Of a DNA stretch of 64,000 nucleotides, positions 55,047 through 64,000 are shown piece by piece. Numbering within the stretch: the stretch's first letter is position 1; each line of letters starts with the position of its first letter. Source of the stretch: Gonocerus acuteangulatus (lineage: Eukaryota > Arthropoda > Insecta > Hemiptera > Coreidae); assembly GCA_946811695.1 (NCBI GenBank), contig OX328124.1, positions 25,250,126 through 25,314,125 on the forward strand, written 5' to 3'. The notes below the pieces were generated by a model. The model had not been told where the DNA came from. It ran no database searches and saw only the letters and a program-made list of their open reading frames with translations. A program made the position numbers and the translations under genes.

Positions 55047-56106
55047 TGTCTTGCACTTCCTTCTTTTCAAGTAAATAATTACGCTTCTAAAAGTGTAGTC
55101 CTTTAGTACCAAGGACCGAAATAAAAATTAATAGTTATCCTAAAAATTATGAGAAAAAAATTCCTTCATAATTTATATTTTTTTTTAAATTAATGAAAAC
55201 TGTTATAAAATAATTTTTATATAAAAATGTTCTCCACAAAAATATGGGGAAAATTTTTCGAATAAAATTTTGTGAAAAATTAAACTAGAATAATTTTAAC
55301 ATTTAAAAAAAAAAAAAAAAAAAATCTTCTATTATGGAGATATTTTTAATGTAGTTTAAGAAATAATGATATGCAGTTCATTAATTCAATAATTAAAGAT
55401 TAATTAATCACTTATCACGGGATCTATAATTAATGTATTTTATCCTCAGAATAAAGAAATACTTGATTTGGAATCTTTTGTTTATTTGAAGTTTTTGTTT
55501 ATGCCAGTGAATCAAAGCTCCTATTCAATATGGCACTAATATTGTTTTTTTTTTTTTTAAATAATGTTTAAAAATTAAAATAATATAAAATTTGTATTAA
55601 AACTTTTATAAAAAAAAATTGGAATAATAATATTCAAATAATTTTTATTTTTTTTAATAAAAATTATTGGAAAACTGTTTTATAAAAACAATAAACTATA
55701 TCAATTATGATGAAATGTTTATTTTTATTTCTCAATAATAAAAATTAAAAGAAAAGTGAGAATCATTTGAAATAAGAATTAATAGTTATTTTGTGTACTC
55801 TTTCCAAAGACTGGATAAAATTACTCGTATTTCATAAATTAACATCTATAAAGTGTGACATTAATAACTACTCCATAATTGTAGATTCATGTTGATTGTG
55901 TACTACATTCTGTGTTAGCGAATTATCGTTTCGGATCACTAATTGTTTCTCTTCATTTGAGATCACAGGAGTCAATGAAATTTGATGATGCTCGTCCTAT
56001 GGCTGGCCACCCGTCCGAAAAGGATAGAGCTGATACGGCGTGAAGAAGCTCTGACTGCCAGACAGACCGGAGATAGGTCGTGAGTACAGCTTAGGAAAAA
56101 AGAAAC
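55047..56106. other. No gene recognised
   Basis: Very AT-rich. The segment 55930-56060 is more balanced, but no frame carries motifs. Confidence 0.45.

Positions 56107-56165
<59 letters not shown>
56107..56165. repeat. (TA)n microsatellite
   Basis: About 59 bases of TA, abutting a TIR element. Confidence 0.97.
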
Positions 56166-56170
<5 letters not shown>

Positions 56171-57035
56171 GTCCCAGTATATTTGTCCACCCCCTTTTCC
56201 TCCTAGACTTGTTGGAATTTCGAAATGAAACTTGGTAGGTCATAGTTATGTTGCATGAGGTTACTTTTGGAGGTTTAGTTGACTTCGTAACATTCTCCAG
56301 TTTTTCTCCAGCGCGTCTAACTCTTGATTTTCCAATGGCGGCAGGTATTTTTTATGACGAATTCTGATAGAAAATTTAATTTTAAGACTAATTTATTCCG
56401 AGACATCTTTTGATCCGACGCACCGTTTGCGCGTAAAACGCAAAAAACTGATAAATGTCGCCCTTTTGTAGACAAATTCCTATTTATCACTGAAACCAAG
56501 CCTTGTACGTAAAAACACCTCAATGTAAACGTTGAGGCCTATTAATTTTCCTTTCAGATAATACCAAGATCAAAGTTGTAGATTAAATATTTAAAGGGGT
56601 ATTATGAATGAAAACAAAGGCAAATTTTTTTTTTTTGGTTTTATGATATAAAAATTTCATATGGAAAAATAAATTTATTCTGTTCTGTTTTATAATAATT
56701 TTTATATACTTTTTTTCATAAAGTAAATAAGCTCTTTTTTTTTATTGTTTATGCCAGCTACTTTTTTTTCTATTCATATCGATTTTCTGAATTGTTACTT
56801 TTTAAAACTTTTAAGGTATATTTTTTGTTCATAATATCCCGTTAAATATTAAACCTACAACTTTGATCTTGGTATCACCTGAAAGGAAAATTAATAGGGT
56901 ACAACGTTTGTATCGAGGTGACTTTACGTGAAAGGCTTGGTTTCAGTGATAAATAGGAATTTGCCTACCAAGTTTCATTTCGAAATTCCAATAACTCTAG
57001 GAGGAAAAGGGGGTGGACACATGTACTGGGACACC

Positions 57036-57037
<2 letters not shown>
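56166..57037. mobile_element. Foldback DNA element with AGGGTGTCCCAGTA ends
   Basis: AGGGTGTCCCAGTA at the left is inverted as TACTGGGACACCCT at the right. The arms continue as GTCCACCCCCTTTTCCTCCT and GAATTTCGAAATGAAACTTGG. A second pair of arms (56462-56625 with 56820-56968; AATTCCTATTTATCACTGAA, CCAAGATCAAAGTTGTAG) follows. About 225 bases (56237-56460) are present only in the left arm. Both sides are (TA)n. No transposase. Confidence 0.85.

Positions 57038-57091
<54 letters not shown>
57038..57091. repeat. (TA)n microsatellite
   Basis: About 54 bases between two TIR elements. Confidence 0.97.
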
Positions 57092-57096
<5 letters not shown>

Positions 57097-57890
57097 GGCC
57101 CAGATAAGCGGGCCACAAGAAAAAAATCTCCTTAACAGTTGGAAACATCAAGATTTTTCAAAGGAGCAAAGTTGTCGGTCTCGTTCAGACCTATAAAAAA
57201 GATGCCCGTGGATATATGAGAATAACCCTTCTAAGGACTCAAATAGACCTTTGAAGGGAAGGGTTTCCCCTTTACCCATATATTGCAACACATCTTTTGA
57301 AATAAGTACAAAAACACGGTAGAACCCTGCAAATGGGGGTTCGTTGCGTCAGGCAGTTCTCTGTAAAAATACATTTTTATATACACGTATTCCTCATCTG
57401 AAATTAAAAAAAAATAGGCACTTTAATTTATTCAAGTAGTACTTTTGTTGGGAGAGGGGTAATTCAGCTTGGGAGAATGTGCTCAGCATTCAACAAAACG
57501 ATCCCCTTTAGTGTAAACTATAAGAGAGAATAAATAAAAATCGGAGCTTTAGTCAGAAGAGTTGCTAAAATTGCACACAAATAATAAAGGAGTTAATATT
57601 TCATATGGCTAGTTGAAATGATTTCCTCATACTGGAATCATAAGGACTGCCTTAAGTAGTTATCAAGTGAATGAGGCAAATCCTCAAGTATTTTTGGAAG
57701 AATATCTCTGAAGTAGGCGCATTGGTCACCAGTACTTATGGGTTCCGGGTATAAAATATGCACCGATAACATACTCCCGACGGGTCCACACCAGACGTTG
57801 ATTTTCCACTGGTGCTGCCTATCGACACGTCGGGTCCATCTGGGTTTTTATCCGCCCAATGATGAGCATTATGACGAGCTGAGATCTGAT
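57092..57890 (-). pseudogene. Mariner-like element relic
   Basis: The end AGGGTGGCCCAGATAAGCGG follows the (TA)n. On the minus strand, near 57655-57815, HQWKINVWCGPVGSMLSVHI, LYPEPISTGDQCAYFRDILP and KILEDLPHSLDNY match the mariner transposase segment between the first two catalytic aspartates (VNVWCGi.g..l.gp..f...LtG..Y..fL...LP.lLEd.P). Upstream frames carry stops. The other terminus was not found. Confidence 0.8.
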
Positions 57891-57949
57891 TCAGTCATTA
57901 TCTCTTAATCCTTAAACTTATCAACCACCTCTTATTAATTCTACTGATC

Positions 57950-58430
57950 AAATAAAAATTCAAACCCCTCTAAAAATACTTGAAAATTCGAATATCAAAA
58001 AATCCTTTCTTAGCGAGTGTTTACGTTCGGGATATTATTACCTCGGATAGACCATCACCAGGTATAGCATAAACTCTATGAGGGACGAAATCATAGTTTA
58101 TTTATAGTAATTCAAGGTCTGCCATCATATTTGAAATGAACCGCAAATAAAAAATAATAAATATTATGAAACAGATACACTACGGTAACAGCTGTACAGT
58201 TATCGTCCTAGCAACGCATGTTGCCTAGGCTTGCCTGCCCTAACCAGCTAAATATCCAAACCCCACTAAAAATACTTAAAAATTCGAATATCAAAAAATC
58301 CTTTCTTAGCGAGTGTTTATGTTCTAAAGGGAGTGTCCATGCAAAATTTCAAATTTTTCTATCAAGTGGTTTGGGCTTGGCGATGATAGTCAGTGAGTGA
58401 GTGATTGAGTGGTATTTTACAAATATATAG
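57950..58430 (-). repeat. Duplicated Helitron-like segment
   Basis: 57963-58025 (AAAATTCGAATATCAAAAAA, TCCTTTCTTAGCGAGTGTTT) is repeated at 58270-58325. GTTCGGGATATTATTACCTC (58026) recurs at 58805. The right end, read on the minus strand as CTATATATTTGTAAAATACC...CACTCACTCACTGAC, has the look of a Helitron-like 5' end. Confidence 0.5.
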
Positions 58431-58434
58431 CAGA

Positions 58435-59439
58435 CTAGCTGAATACCCGTTTCGTCACGGCAGATAAGTAGTTATTTTATTACGTTAAATAATGTATATT
58501 TAAAATTAACGTTACTCTTTAATTTTGGGTAGTTTATTATTGCACGGTTCCCGTCATACTATTTGTTATTCATCAATTGATAAGTAATCAAAGTATTATG
58601 TTTCTTGATACTGGGGCGCTCCGGACAAGTATCTACAAAGACATAACCTAGAAATACCCCGTTATCTGTAAGTTACCAGCAATAAAAGTTAAACCCGTAC
58701 CGGTAGCAATTTATTCTCAATAATAAAGGGCGCTAAAATTTAAAAATTTATCTTTCCAAGATGTCATTCCAAGGAAACACACATGGGCGAGGAGGTTATT
58801 CAAGGGTTCGGGATATTATTACCTCGGATGGATCAAGACATACATGTATACCAAGTTTCGTAAAAATTGGTCTAACGGTGTGGATTTGTATAAGGGACAA
58901 ACATACAGACAGACAGCTGGTAGACGTTTTTGACTTAGCCTACGACACTCCACAGATTAAGATCTACCTGTGTACCGAGTTTAGTCAAAATCGGACGAAC
59001 GGTGTGGATTTGTATAAGGGCCAAACATACAGACAGACAGCTATAAGACGTTTTTGACTTAGCCTACGACACTCCACAGATTAAGATCTACATGTGTACC
59101 GAGTTTAGTCAAAATCGGACGAACGGTGTGGATTTGTATAAGGGACAAACATACAGACAGACAGCTGGTAGACGTTTTTACATAGCCTACGACACTCCCC
59201 AGATTAAGATCTACATGTGTACCGAGTTTAGTCGAAATCGGACGAACGGTGTGGATTTGTATAAGGGACAAACATACAGACAGACAGCTGGTAGATTTTT
59301 TTGACCTAACCTAGGAGATTTCTCGTATCAAGACCTACCATTATTCCAAGTTTGGTCAAAATCGGTCAAACGGTGTGGATTTGTGTAAGGAACAAACAAA
59401 CAGAAAAACAGACAGACACGTGATTTTTATATATATAGA
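58435..59439 (-). mobile_element. Helitron copy, expanded modules
   Basis: On the minus strand the 5' end TCTATATATATAAAAATCAC is at 59439 after an A, and CTAG at 58435-58438 is the 3' end. Five modules of about 120 bases (each with CGTCCGATTTTGACTAAACT, AATCCACACCGTTC and CTGTCTGTCTGTATGTTTGT) lie in tandem from 58826 to 59420. The CTAG-proximal 390 bases differ from those of the other copies. Confidence 0.85.
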
Positions 59440-59779
59440 TAAAGCTTTTCTGTAAATACTCAATTACTAGTACCAGGATTACTTAATGAGCCGATAATAT
59501 GAAAGGACTGTTTCTATAATTATTCTTGTCCTTGATTATGAATGTTCCCCCGTGACTAAAATATGTCTGCTATTACATGCAATCAAGCTATAAGCTAGTA
59601 AGGAGAGCGAGCCCAATAAATCTTCTCGAGAGATGGAGGACTATAGCCGCTATGATATTCCAGCAGACCGTTAACTAACCTAGTCCGCGTGCTGCCATGG
59701 TCAGAGTTCGTGTCCTCATCCCACACATTCTACGGTTACAGTTTCACAGCTTTCTGTAGCTATCGGGGTTGCGCTCATG

Positions 59780-59843
59780 AAGGAATTTTTGAAAGATTTC
59801 TCGAAATCCTCATCAATCCTGCCTACTAGGTGAATGACCTTTC
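59780..59843 (+). repeat. TCCTGCCTACTAG-core repeat fragment
   Basis: AATTTTTGAAAGATTTCTCG, AAATCCTCATCAATCCTGCC and TACTAGG match the opposite strand of 33890-33960. The piggyBac element is inserted at its end. Confidence 0.6.
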
Positions 59844-59847
59844 TTAA

Positions 59848-60806
59848 CCCTGGATTGATTCTGCTATTGACATCTACGGTAATGACACCGTGGGGTAAAT
59901 TTTACCCCACACTTTGACATTTTTTAAAATAATAAAATTTCAATTTTTTCTTTTGATTTTTTTACACAAAAACAATGTATAGACGAGGAACGTCGTCAAA
60001 TAAATTCAAACAGGAATAAATCTGCAAAATACTAAGTCAAATTCACAAAATAGTTAGGAAACCCTAAAACTTAATATTGTTCGTACACCAAATAATTATC
60101 CTGAAAACAATATGACTAAACTGAAAATAATTATTATGAAGAATAAACTAGAATGGTCAAAAGCCATAAATAAGAGGAACTTTAGGAAAATACAACGTTC
60201 AGTCCAATTGAGACTCGTAAACATTTTGGTGATCGGTGGTCGCGGCACGTCGCCTTTCTACACACAGAACATAGTATTTTCGTCTTCCTGTCATCCTTTC
60301 TGCCACGAAATGAACATCTCACGGGGTTTGTACAAGATAACGAAAGATGTTGAAGGTCCATCAGGAGTTGATTCATCTTCTGAAACAACAAGCATCAGTG
60401 TCTTCAGTGGTTTTGGTATGTTCTCGAGTTAGGCACTAACTGCTACATGAGCTTTCACCAGTATTTAGCCCAAATCAAAGAGAAAATCTTTTCTGGGCAG
60501 TTTTTAGGCCATTTTGTCACTTTGAAAGCCATAACAGGAAAGTGATCGACCCGTGAATGTCAAACAGATGAGCGAAAAAGACATACATTAACAACACAGT
60601 GAGGTAAAAAATACACCATACCCAACTCGCGACTTTCTCATGAAGCGATTAGCAGACAACGGGCTTTGTTTATATTAGTTTATACCAGATAATGCACTTC
60701 CGATTATTTAGGAAGAAGGACGGAGTCTCTATGATTTACAGAAATTAAGTTACACGCCATAGAACAAAGTGTGGGGTATTTTTCACCCCACTGTGTCAAT
60801 CCAGGG
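59848..60806 (-). mobile_element. Non-autonomous piggyBac element
   Basis: TTAA lies on both sides (59844-59847 and 60807-60810). The ends CCCTGGATTGA and TCAATCCAGGG are inverted, and sub-terminal GTGGGGTAAATTTTACCCCA at the left pairs with TGTGGGGTATTTTTCACCCC at the right. TTAA target sites and CCC..GGG ends are diagnostic of piggyBac. It is 959 bp, retaining only the end of a transposase gene. Confidence 0.93.
60182..60391 (-). pseudogene. piggyBac transposase C-terminal cysteine-rich fragment
   Basis: The minus frame includes RCSFRGRKDDRKTKILCSVC and RKATCRDHRSPKC. The CxxC...CxxH...C pattern after a KTK.lC word matches the C-terminal zinc-binding domain that recognises the element ends in piggyBac transposases. 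The DDD catalytic domain is absent. Confidence 0.75.
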
Positions 60807-60810
60807 TTAA

Positions 60811-61883
60811 CATTATTTTTATATTTTAAGTATGCTGGAAGGTCATATGTATGTTTAAACACTTTATCTTGAAATAATAAACTTTATTTTATGCTCTAAA
60901 TGTTTCGTCTCCCTTTAGGACGTTTATCATGATTTACTTATACGTAATAGTAACCTTAACTAAGGCAGACCTTCCACAAGTAGGGCCACGTCCAGGCTAA
61001 TGTGGTAAAACGAATATGGCAGTCATCTTATAAGCGATATTATTTTGTTTAGATCGATTCCAGAGAAAGCTTTTGCCATTAAAAAGGAAATTATGATAAA
61101 AAATTAAAAAATAAAAATGATTAATATCCATAATCCTAAATTTCGTCAATTATTCTGAAACAAATACAAAAGCACACAAAATTAAAAAAATGGTCTGTTC
61201 CAAAGACACCATACATATGTATATTCTAATGTAGTGATCTTGAAATGAACTTGAGGACTATAATAGGAAAAAAAGTAAAACACATTCCGTTCACGTTCCG
61301 TTCTTTCAGAATCTACAGTTGAAAATGCATTTTGTTATGCAAAATAAACATATTAGTCCTTGAAGAGACCTTGATTTTGCCCCGATGGGGTGAAACAGAC
61401 ATCGGATTCGAATTCATTGGCCCTCAAAACCATGGAAGCTCTAGTTATTTCTTCTTGAACAACTTCATTCGAAATTTGGCTTTCAACCTGACGTGCTGGG
61501 GTCAAACGGACTCCGGATTTGGATTCAGCACGTGTCGAAATACATAAGACATTTTTGAATGGTCTCTTTGAAAAATACCACTTTTATTATTTTGTGTGCC
61601 TGTGATATTCTTTAAATATTAAATCTCCGTTTTTTTTTATGTAATGTTTTTTTTTCCCTATTTTTAATTATATGTATAATCTCTTATTATTTTATAAGGT
61701 TCTTCTCTTTATCCGATATTCTAACCTTTTCGAAGTCAAATGTGTGTCTTTTAGTTTCTCACCAGAAGAAATTAAATCTAATGATGAAGTAAACTTGGAG
61801 ATGTATTCTGGAAGTATTAAAGCTTCATAATTCACGTTTCTTAACACATAGACAAAGAAAATCTGGACCTTCAAATTTGTATT

Positions 61884-61887
<4 letters not shown>
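60811..61887. other. No gene recognised
   Basis: AT-rich. GAAACAGACATCGGATTCGAATTC (61392) and CAAACGGACTCCGGATTTGGATTC (61503) form a weak 111-base-spaced direct repeat within the 71-codon frame at 61332-61547. Confidence 0.4.

Positions 61888-61947
<60 letters not shown>
61888..61947. repeat. (TA)n microsatellite
   Basis: About 60 bases, the insertion site of the third Tigger. Confidence 0.97.
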
Positions 61948-61950
<3 letters not shown>

Positions 61951-62720
61951 TAGAACATGGATAATTCGAACTTCGATAACTCGAAATCATCTTTAATTCG
62001 AATATTTTTCTCGGTCCCTAGAATTTAGGGCATAAACAATGTAAAAAAATCGTGCTTAATTCGAATAAAATTTTGGATAATTCGATTTTTTTTACGAGCC
62101 TGTACCCCCAATGGGAAGTGGACAGAGTGGCGGTCAATCTTAAATCTTGTGAAAATATTCTCCCTTCGGGTAAGGAGGATAGTAAGATACGGATGTATGG
62201 GTTCCGGGACAAGAAGCGCGGCAGTCTCATAGTCTAGTTCTTGGACTCTAGGAGTTCTGCAAAGTGGTGGGTCGCGCTTCCTCCCTTCAAGGGGTTGTAG
62301 ATACATACACCATCCTGACGTTTTATCCTAGAATTCCCTCCCATCTTCATTTCTTATTCAGTTATAAGTTAGTCTGGTGTACAGTGCAGTTCTGTGAGTT
62401 GTTGATTTAAGATGCCGAAGCCTAGAAGTTATAAAACGTTAACGTTGTCAGATAAAATAGCTGCGATCAAAGAAGTTGAAAAAGGATTAAAGAAAAAATC
62501 TGAAATTGCCAAGGACTTTGAAATTCCTCCTAACACTTTACCAACTTACCTGAAAAAGAAAGAAAAAATTCTTGCCCATGAAAATGACATTTTTTCGAAA
62601 CAATAGACTTTTCTTTTTACTTTTTTGATAAATTATTTATTACTTATGTACGTAATCATCAATTCATGAAATGTTTGTTTTTCTTTAAATAAAATGTATG
62701 TATTTTTTAAAAATTAAAAT
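61948..62720 (+). mobile_element. Third pogo/Tigger element, 3' part missing
   Basis: It starts CAGTAGAACATGGATAATTC after TA, with sub-terminal TAATTCGAA words at 61985-62085. A leader and the transposase N-terminus follow. No matching right TIR is found before the (TA)n at 62725, so the 3' part is lost. Confidence 0.82.
62412..62606 (+). pseudogene. Tigger transposase N-terminal fragment
   Basis: Sixty-four codons: MPKPRSYKTLTLSDKIAAIK, then EVEKGLKKKSEIAKDFEIPP and NTLPTYLKKKEKILA. This is the same CENP-B-like helix-turn-helix as at 17693-17908 (LtlsdKi.aIkeve.g..k..iAkdf.ip.nTl.tylk.k), with only moderate identity, so the two come from different Tigger families. It stops before the second HTH and DDE core. 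Confidence 0.85.
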
Positions 62721-62723
62721 ATG

Positions 62724-62724
<1 letters not shown>

Positions 62725-62797
<73 letters not shown>
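62725..62797. repeat. (TA)n microsatellite
   Basis: About 73 bases with TATG interruptions between the Tigger and a Helitron. Confidence 0.97.
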
Positions 62798-63466
62798 CTA
62801 GCTGTTACCCAGCGTGCCATGCTACACCTACTTTCTGCATATAGAAAAGCCTAAATAAATTAGAAACCAAATAAGTATTATTAAAATCAAACAACATGAA
62901 TCTGTAACTGTTTCGAACCCGTGACCTCCCAACTGGGAGTCCTAGACGACTTTGACCTAACCTATAACACCCCCCCCCCCGTATCAAGACATACATGTAT
63001 GCCAAGTTTGGTAAAAATCGGTCTAACAGTGTGGATTTTTGGATCCAGTGGGTCTTTTTTTTTTTTGGATAAAAAAAAAAGCACATACAGACAGCAGCTG
63101 GTAGACGTTTTTGACCTGGCCTATGACACTCCCCTGATCAAGACCAACCTGTGTGCCCAGTTTGATCAAAATCTGTCGAAAGGTGTGGGTTTGTATAAAG
63201 AACAAACATACAGACAGACAGATGGTAGCCGTTTTGACCTAGCCTATGGCAATCGCCGTTTCAAGACCTACCATTATTCCAAGTTTGGTCAAAATCGGAC
63301 GAACGGTGTGGATTTGTATAAGGGACGAACATACAGACTGACAGCTGGTATATTTTTTGACCTAGCCTAGGAGATTTCTCGTATCAAGACCTACCATTAT
63401 TCCAAGTTTGCTCAAAATCGGTCAAACGGTGTGGATTTGTATAAGGAACAAACAAACAGACACGTG

Positions 63467-63472
<6 letters not shown>
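62798..63472 (-). mobile_element. Helitron copy, minus
   Basis: On the minus strand the 3' end is CATGGCACGCTGGGTAACAG then CTAG (62798-62801), and the 5' region ATATATAAATCACGTGTCTG merges into the (TA)n at 63471. It has four modules with changes. A 60-base patch at 63038-63085 (GGATCCAGTGGGTC and T/A runs) interrupts one module. Confidence 0.85.

Positions 63473-63532
<60 letters not shown>
63471..63532. repeat. (TA)n microsatellite
   Basis: About 62 bases of TA continuous with the Helitron 5' end. Confidence 0.97.
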
Positions 63533-63631
63533 TACGTAATGAATAAAGCTCTTTGAATAAGGCCATTGAACAGTAATTTCATGGTCAAAAGCATATTTAC
63601 AATTAACAGCTGAACATAGTCATAAGGGGAG

Positions 63632-63800
63632 TCTCCCCGTCTTCTAGTGGCTAACATGCTAAATTATCATGCAGGCGATGTAGGGTTCGAGTCCCACCTG
63701 TGTGAGGTTGATTTTTTCAGCAATGAGCTAGCTGGAAAAGATCCGAGCTCCACTATACGTGTTTAAAAAGGCTGACAACCTTTATGGTGCGCATTAAAAA
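63632..63800 (+). repeat. tRNA-headed SINE, diverged tail
   Basis: TCTTCTAGTGGCTAACATGC (A box) and GTAGGGTTCGAGTCCCACC (B box) form a tRNA-like head. The body has TTGATTTTTTCAGC and GAGCTCCACTATACG. The end CTTTATGGTGCGCATTAAAA is a possible remnant of the GATGCGCCGTAAA tail. The acceptor stem does not pair, so it is not a tRNA gene. Confidence 0.75.
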
Positions 63801-64000
63801 ATGTATGGTCATACTATAAATTAAACATATTCTAACGAAGGGTTAAGTAATATACCGAAAAAGTAAAATCGTTCCCACACAAGATTACTCCATATAATTG
63901 CAGATGATTAATCGTAACTTTCTCCCCATGTAGTAATGAATAATTAACACGAAAACATTATAAAAAAATAAAATATACAGAGATCAATACTTGGTAGATT
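63801..64000. other. No feature seen
   Basis: AT-rich; nothing recognised before the window edge. Confidence 0.5.

Noticed and set aside
58761..59304. Frames with repeated EFSQNRTNGVDLYKGQTYRQT
   Set aside because: They are translations of the tandem Helitron modules, which also read open on the other strand.
60112..60432. 106-codon plus frame
   Set aside because: It overlaps the piggyBac C-terminal fragment on the other strand, which has the diagnostic cysteine pattern.
63632..63710. tRNA gene
   Set aside because: A and B boxes are present but the acceptor stem does not pair and a SINE body follows.

Overview
This is AT-rich eukaryotic repeat DNA. No prokaryotic operon or confident host exon is visible; nearly every recognisable segment is a transposable element, a relic of one, a SINE, a minisatellite or a (TA)n tract. 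The mixture (lep1-like Helitrons beginning with TC and TATATAT, Jockey-type and RTE-type LINE relics, pogo/Tigger, hAT, piggyBac and mariner remnants, a Penelope-like element, 5S- and tRNA-headed SINEs) suits an invertebrate, most likely an arthropod. That assignment is inference from repeat content; no species marker is present.

Layout. 1-3944: a minus-strand Ty3/gypsy LTR retrotransposon cut by the window edge (LTR, primer-binding site, gag, and an open protease-RT-RNase H frame). 4457-5201: a deleted Tigger element. About 5.2-11 kb: unassigned DNA, microsatellites and SINEs. 11194-12164: a large hAT foldback with an exact 8-bp target duplication. 12.6-15.5 kb: hairpin elements, a degraded hammerhead-like direct repeat and a Helitron. 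17548-19236: a second Tigger with a nested TIR insert. 20.3-24.5 kb: a hammerhead-like motif, a second hAT element, two LINE relics and a 5S-derived SINE.

The centrepiece is 25324-33807. An intact 816-codon Penelope-like element (RT plus GIY-YIG nuclease) lies between two direct pLTRs carrying hammerhead-like cores. It is flanked by a 5'-truncated inverted copy and a 5'-truncated direct copy. The inverted copy plus 1.25 kb of neighbouring non-Penelope DNA form two nearly identical 2.65-kb arms of a palindrome.

After 34 kb come TA-flanked MITEs, a MITE interrupted by a SINE with an 11-bp duplication, a 103-bp minisatellite (38.4-41.0 kb) with dimeric higher-order structure, a hairpin whose loop resembles a hammerhead core, Jockey RT debris, a cluster of Helitrons with variable internal modules, and a 47-bp minisatellite (45.4-46.7 kb). 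From 47.6 kb to the end are further TIR elements, a mariner snap-back relic, a tRNA SINE with an 83-base A tail, a Jockey 3' fragment, foldbacks, a mariner relic, more Helitrons, a TTAA-flanked piggyBac derivative and a third Tigger fragment.

The only proteins likely to be complete or nearly so are those of the gypsy and Penelope elements, which would act in their own retrotransposition.
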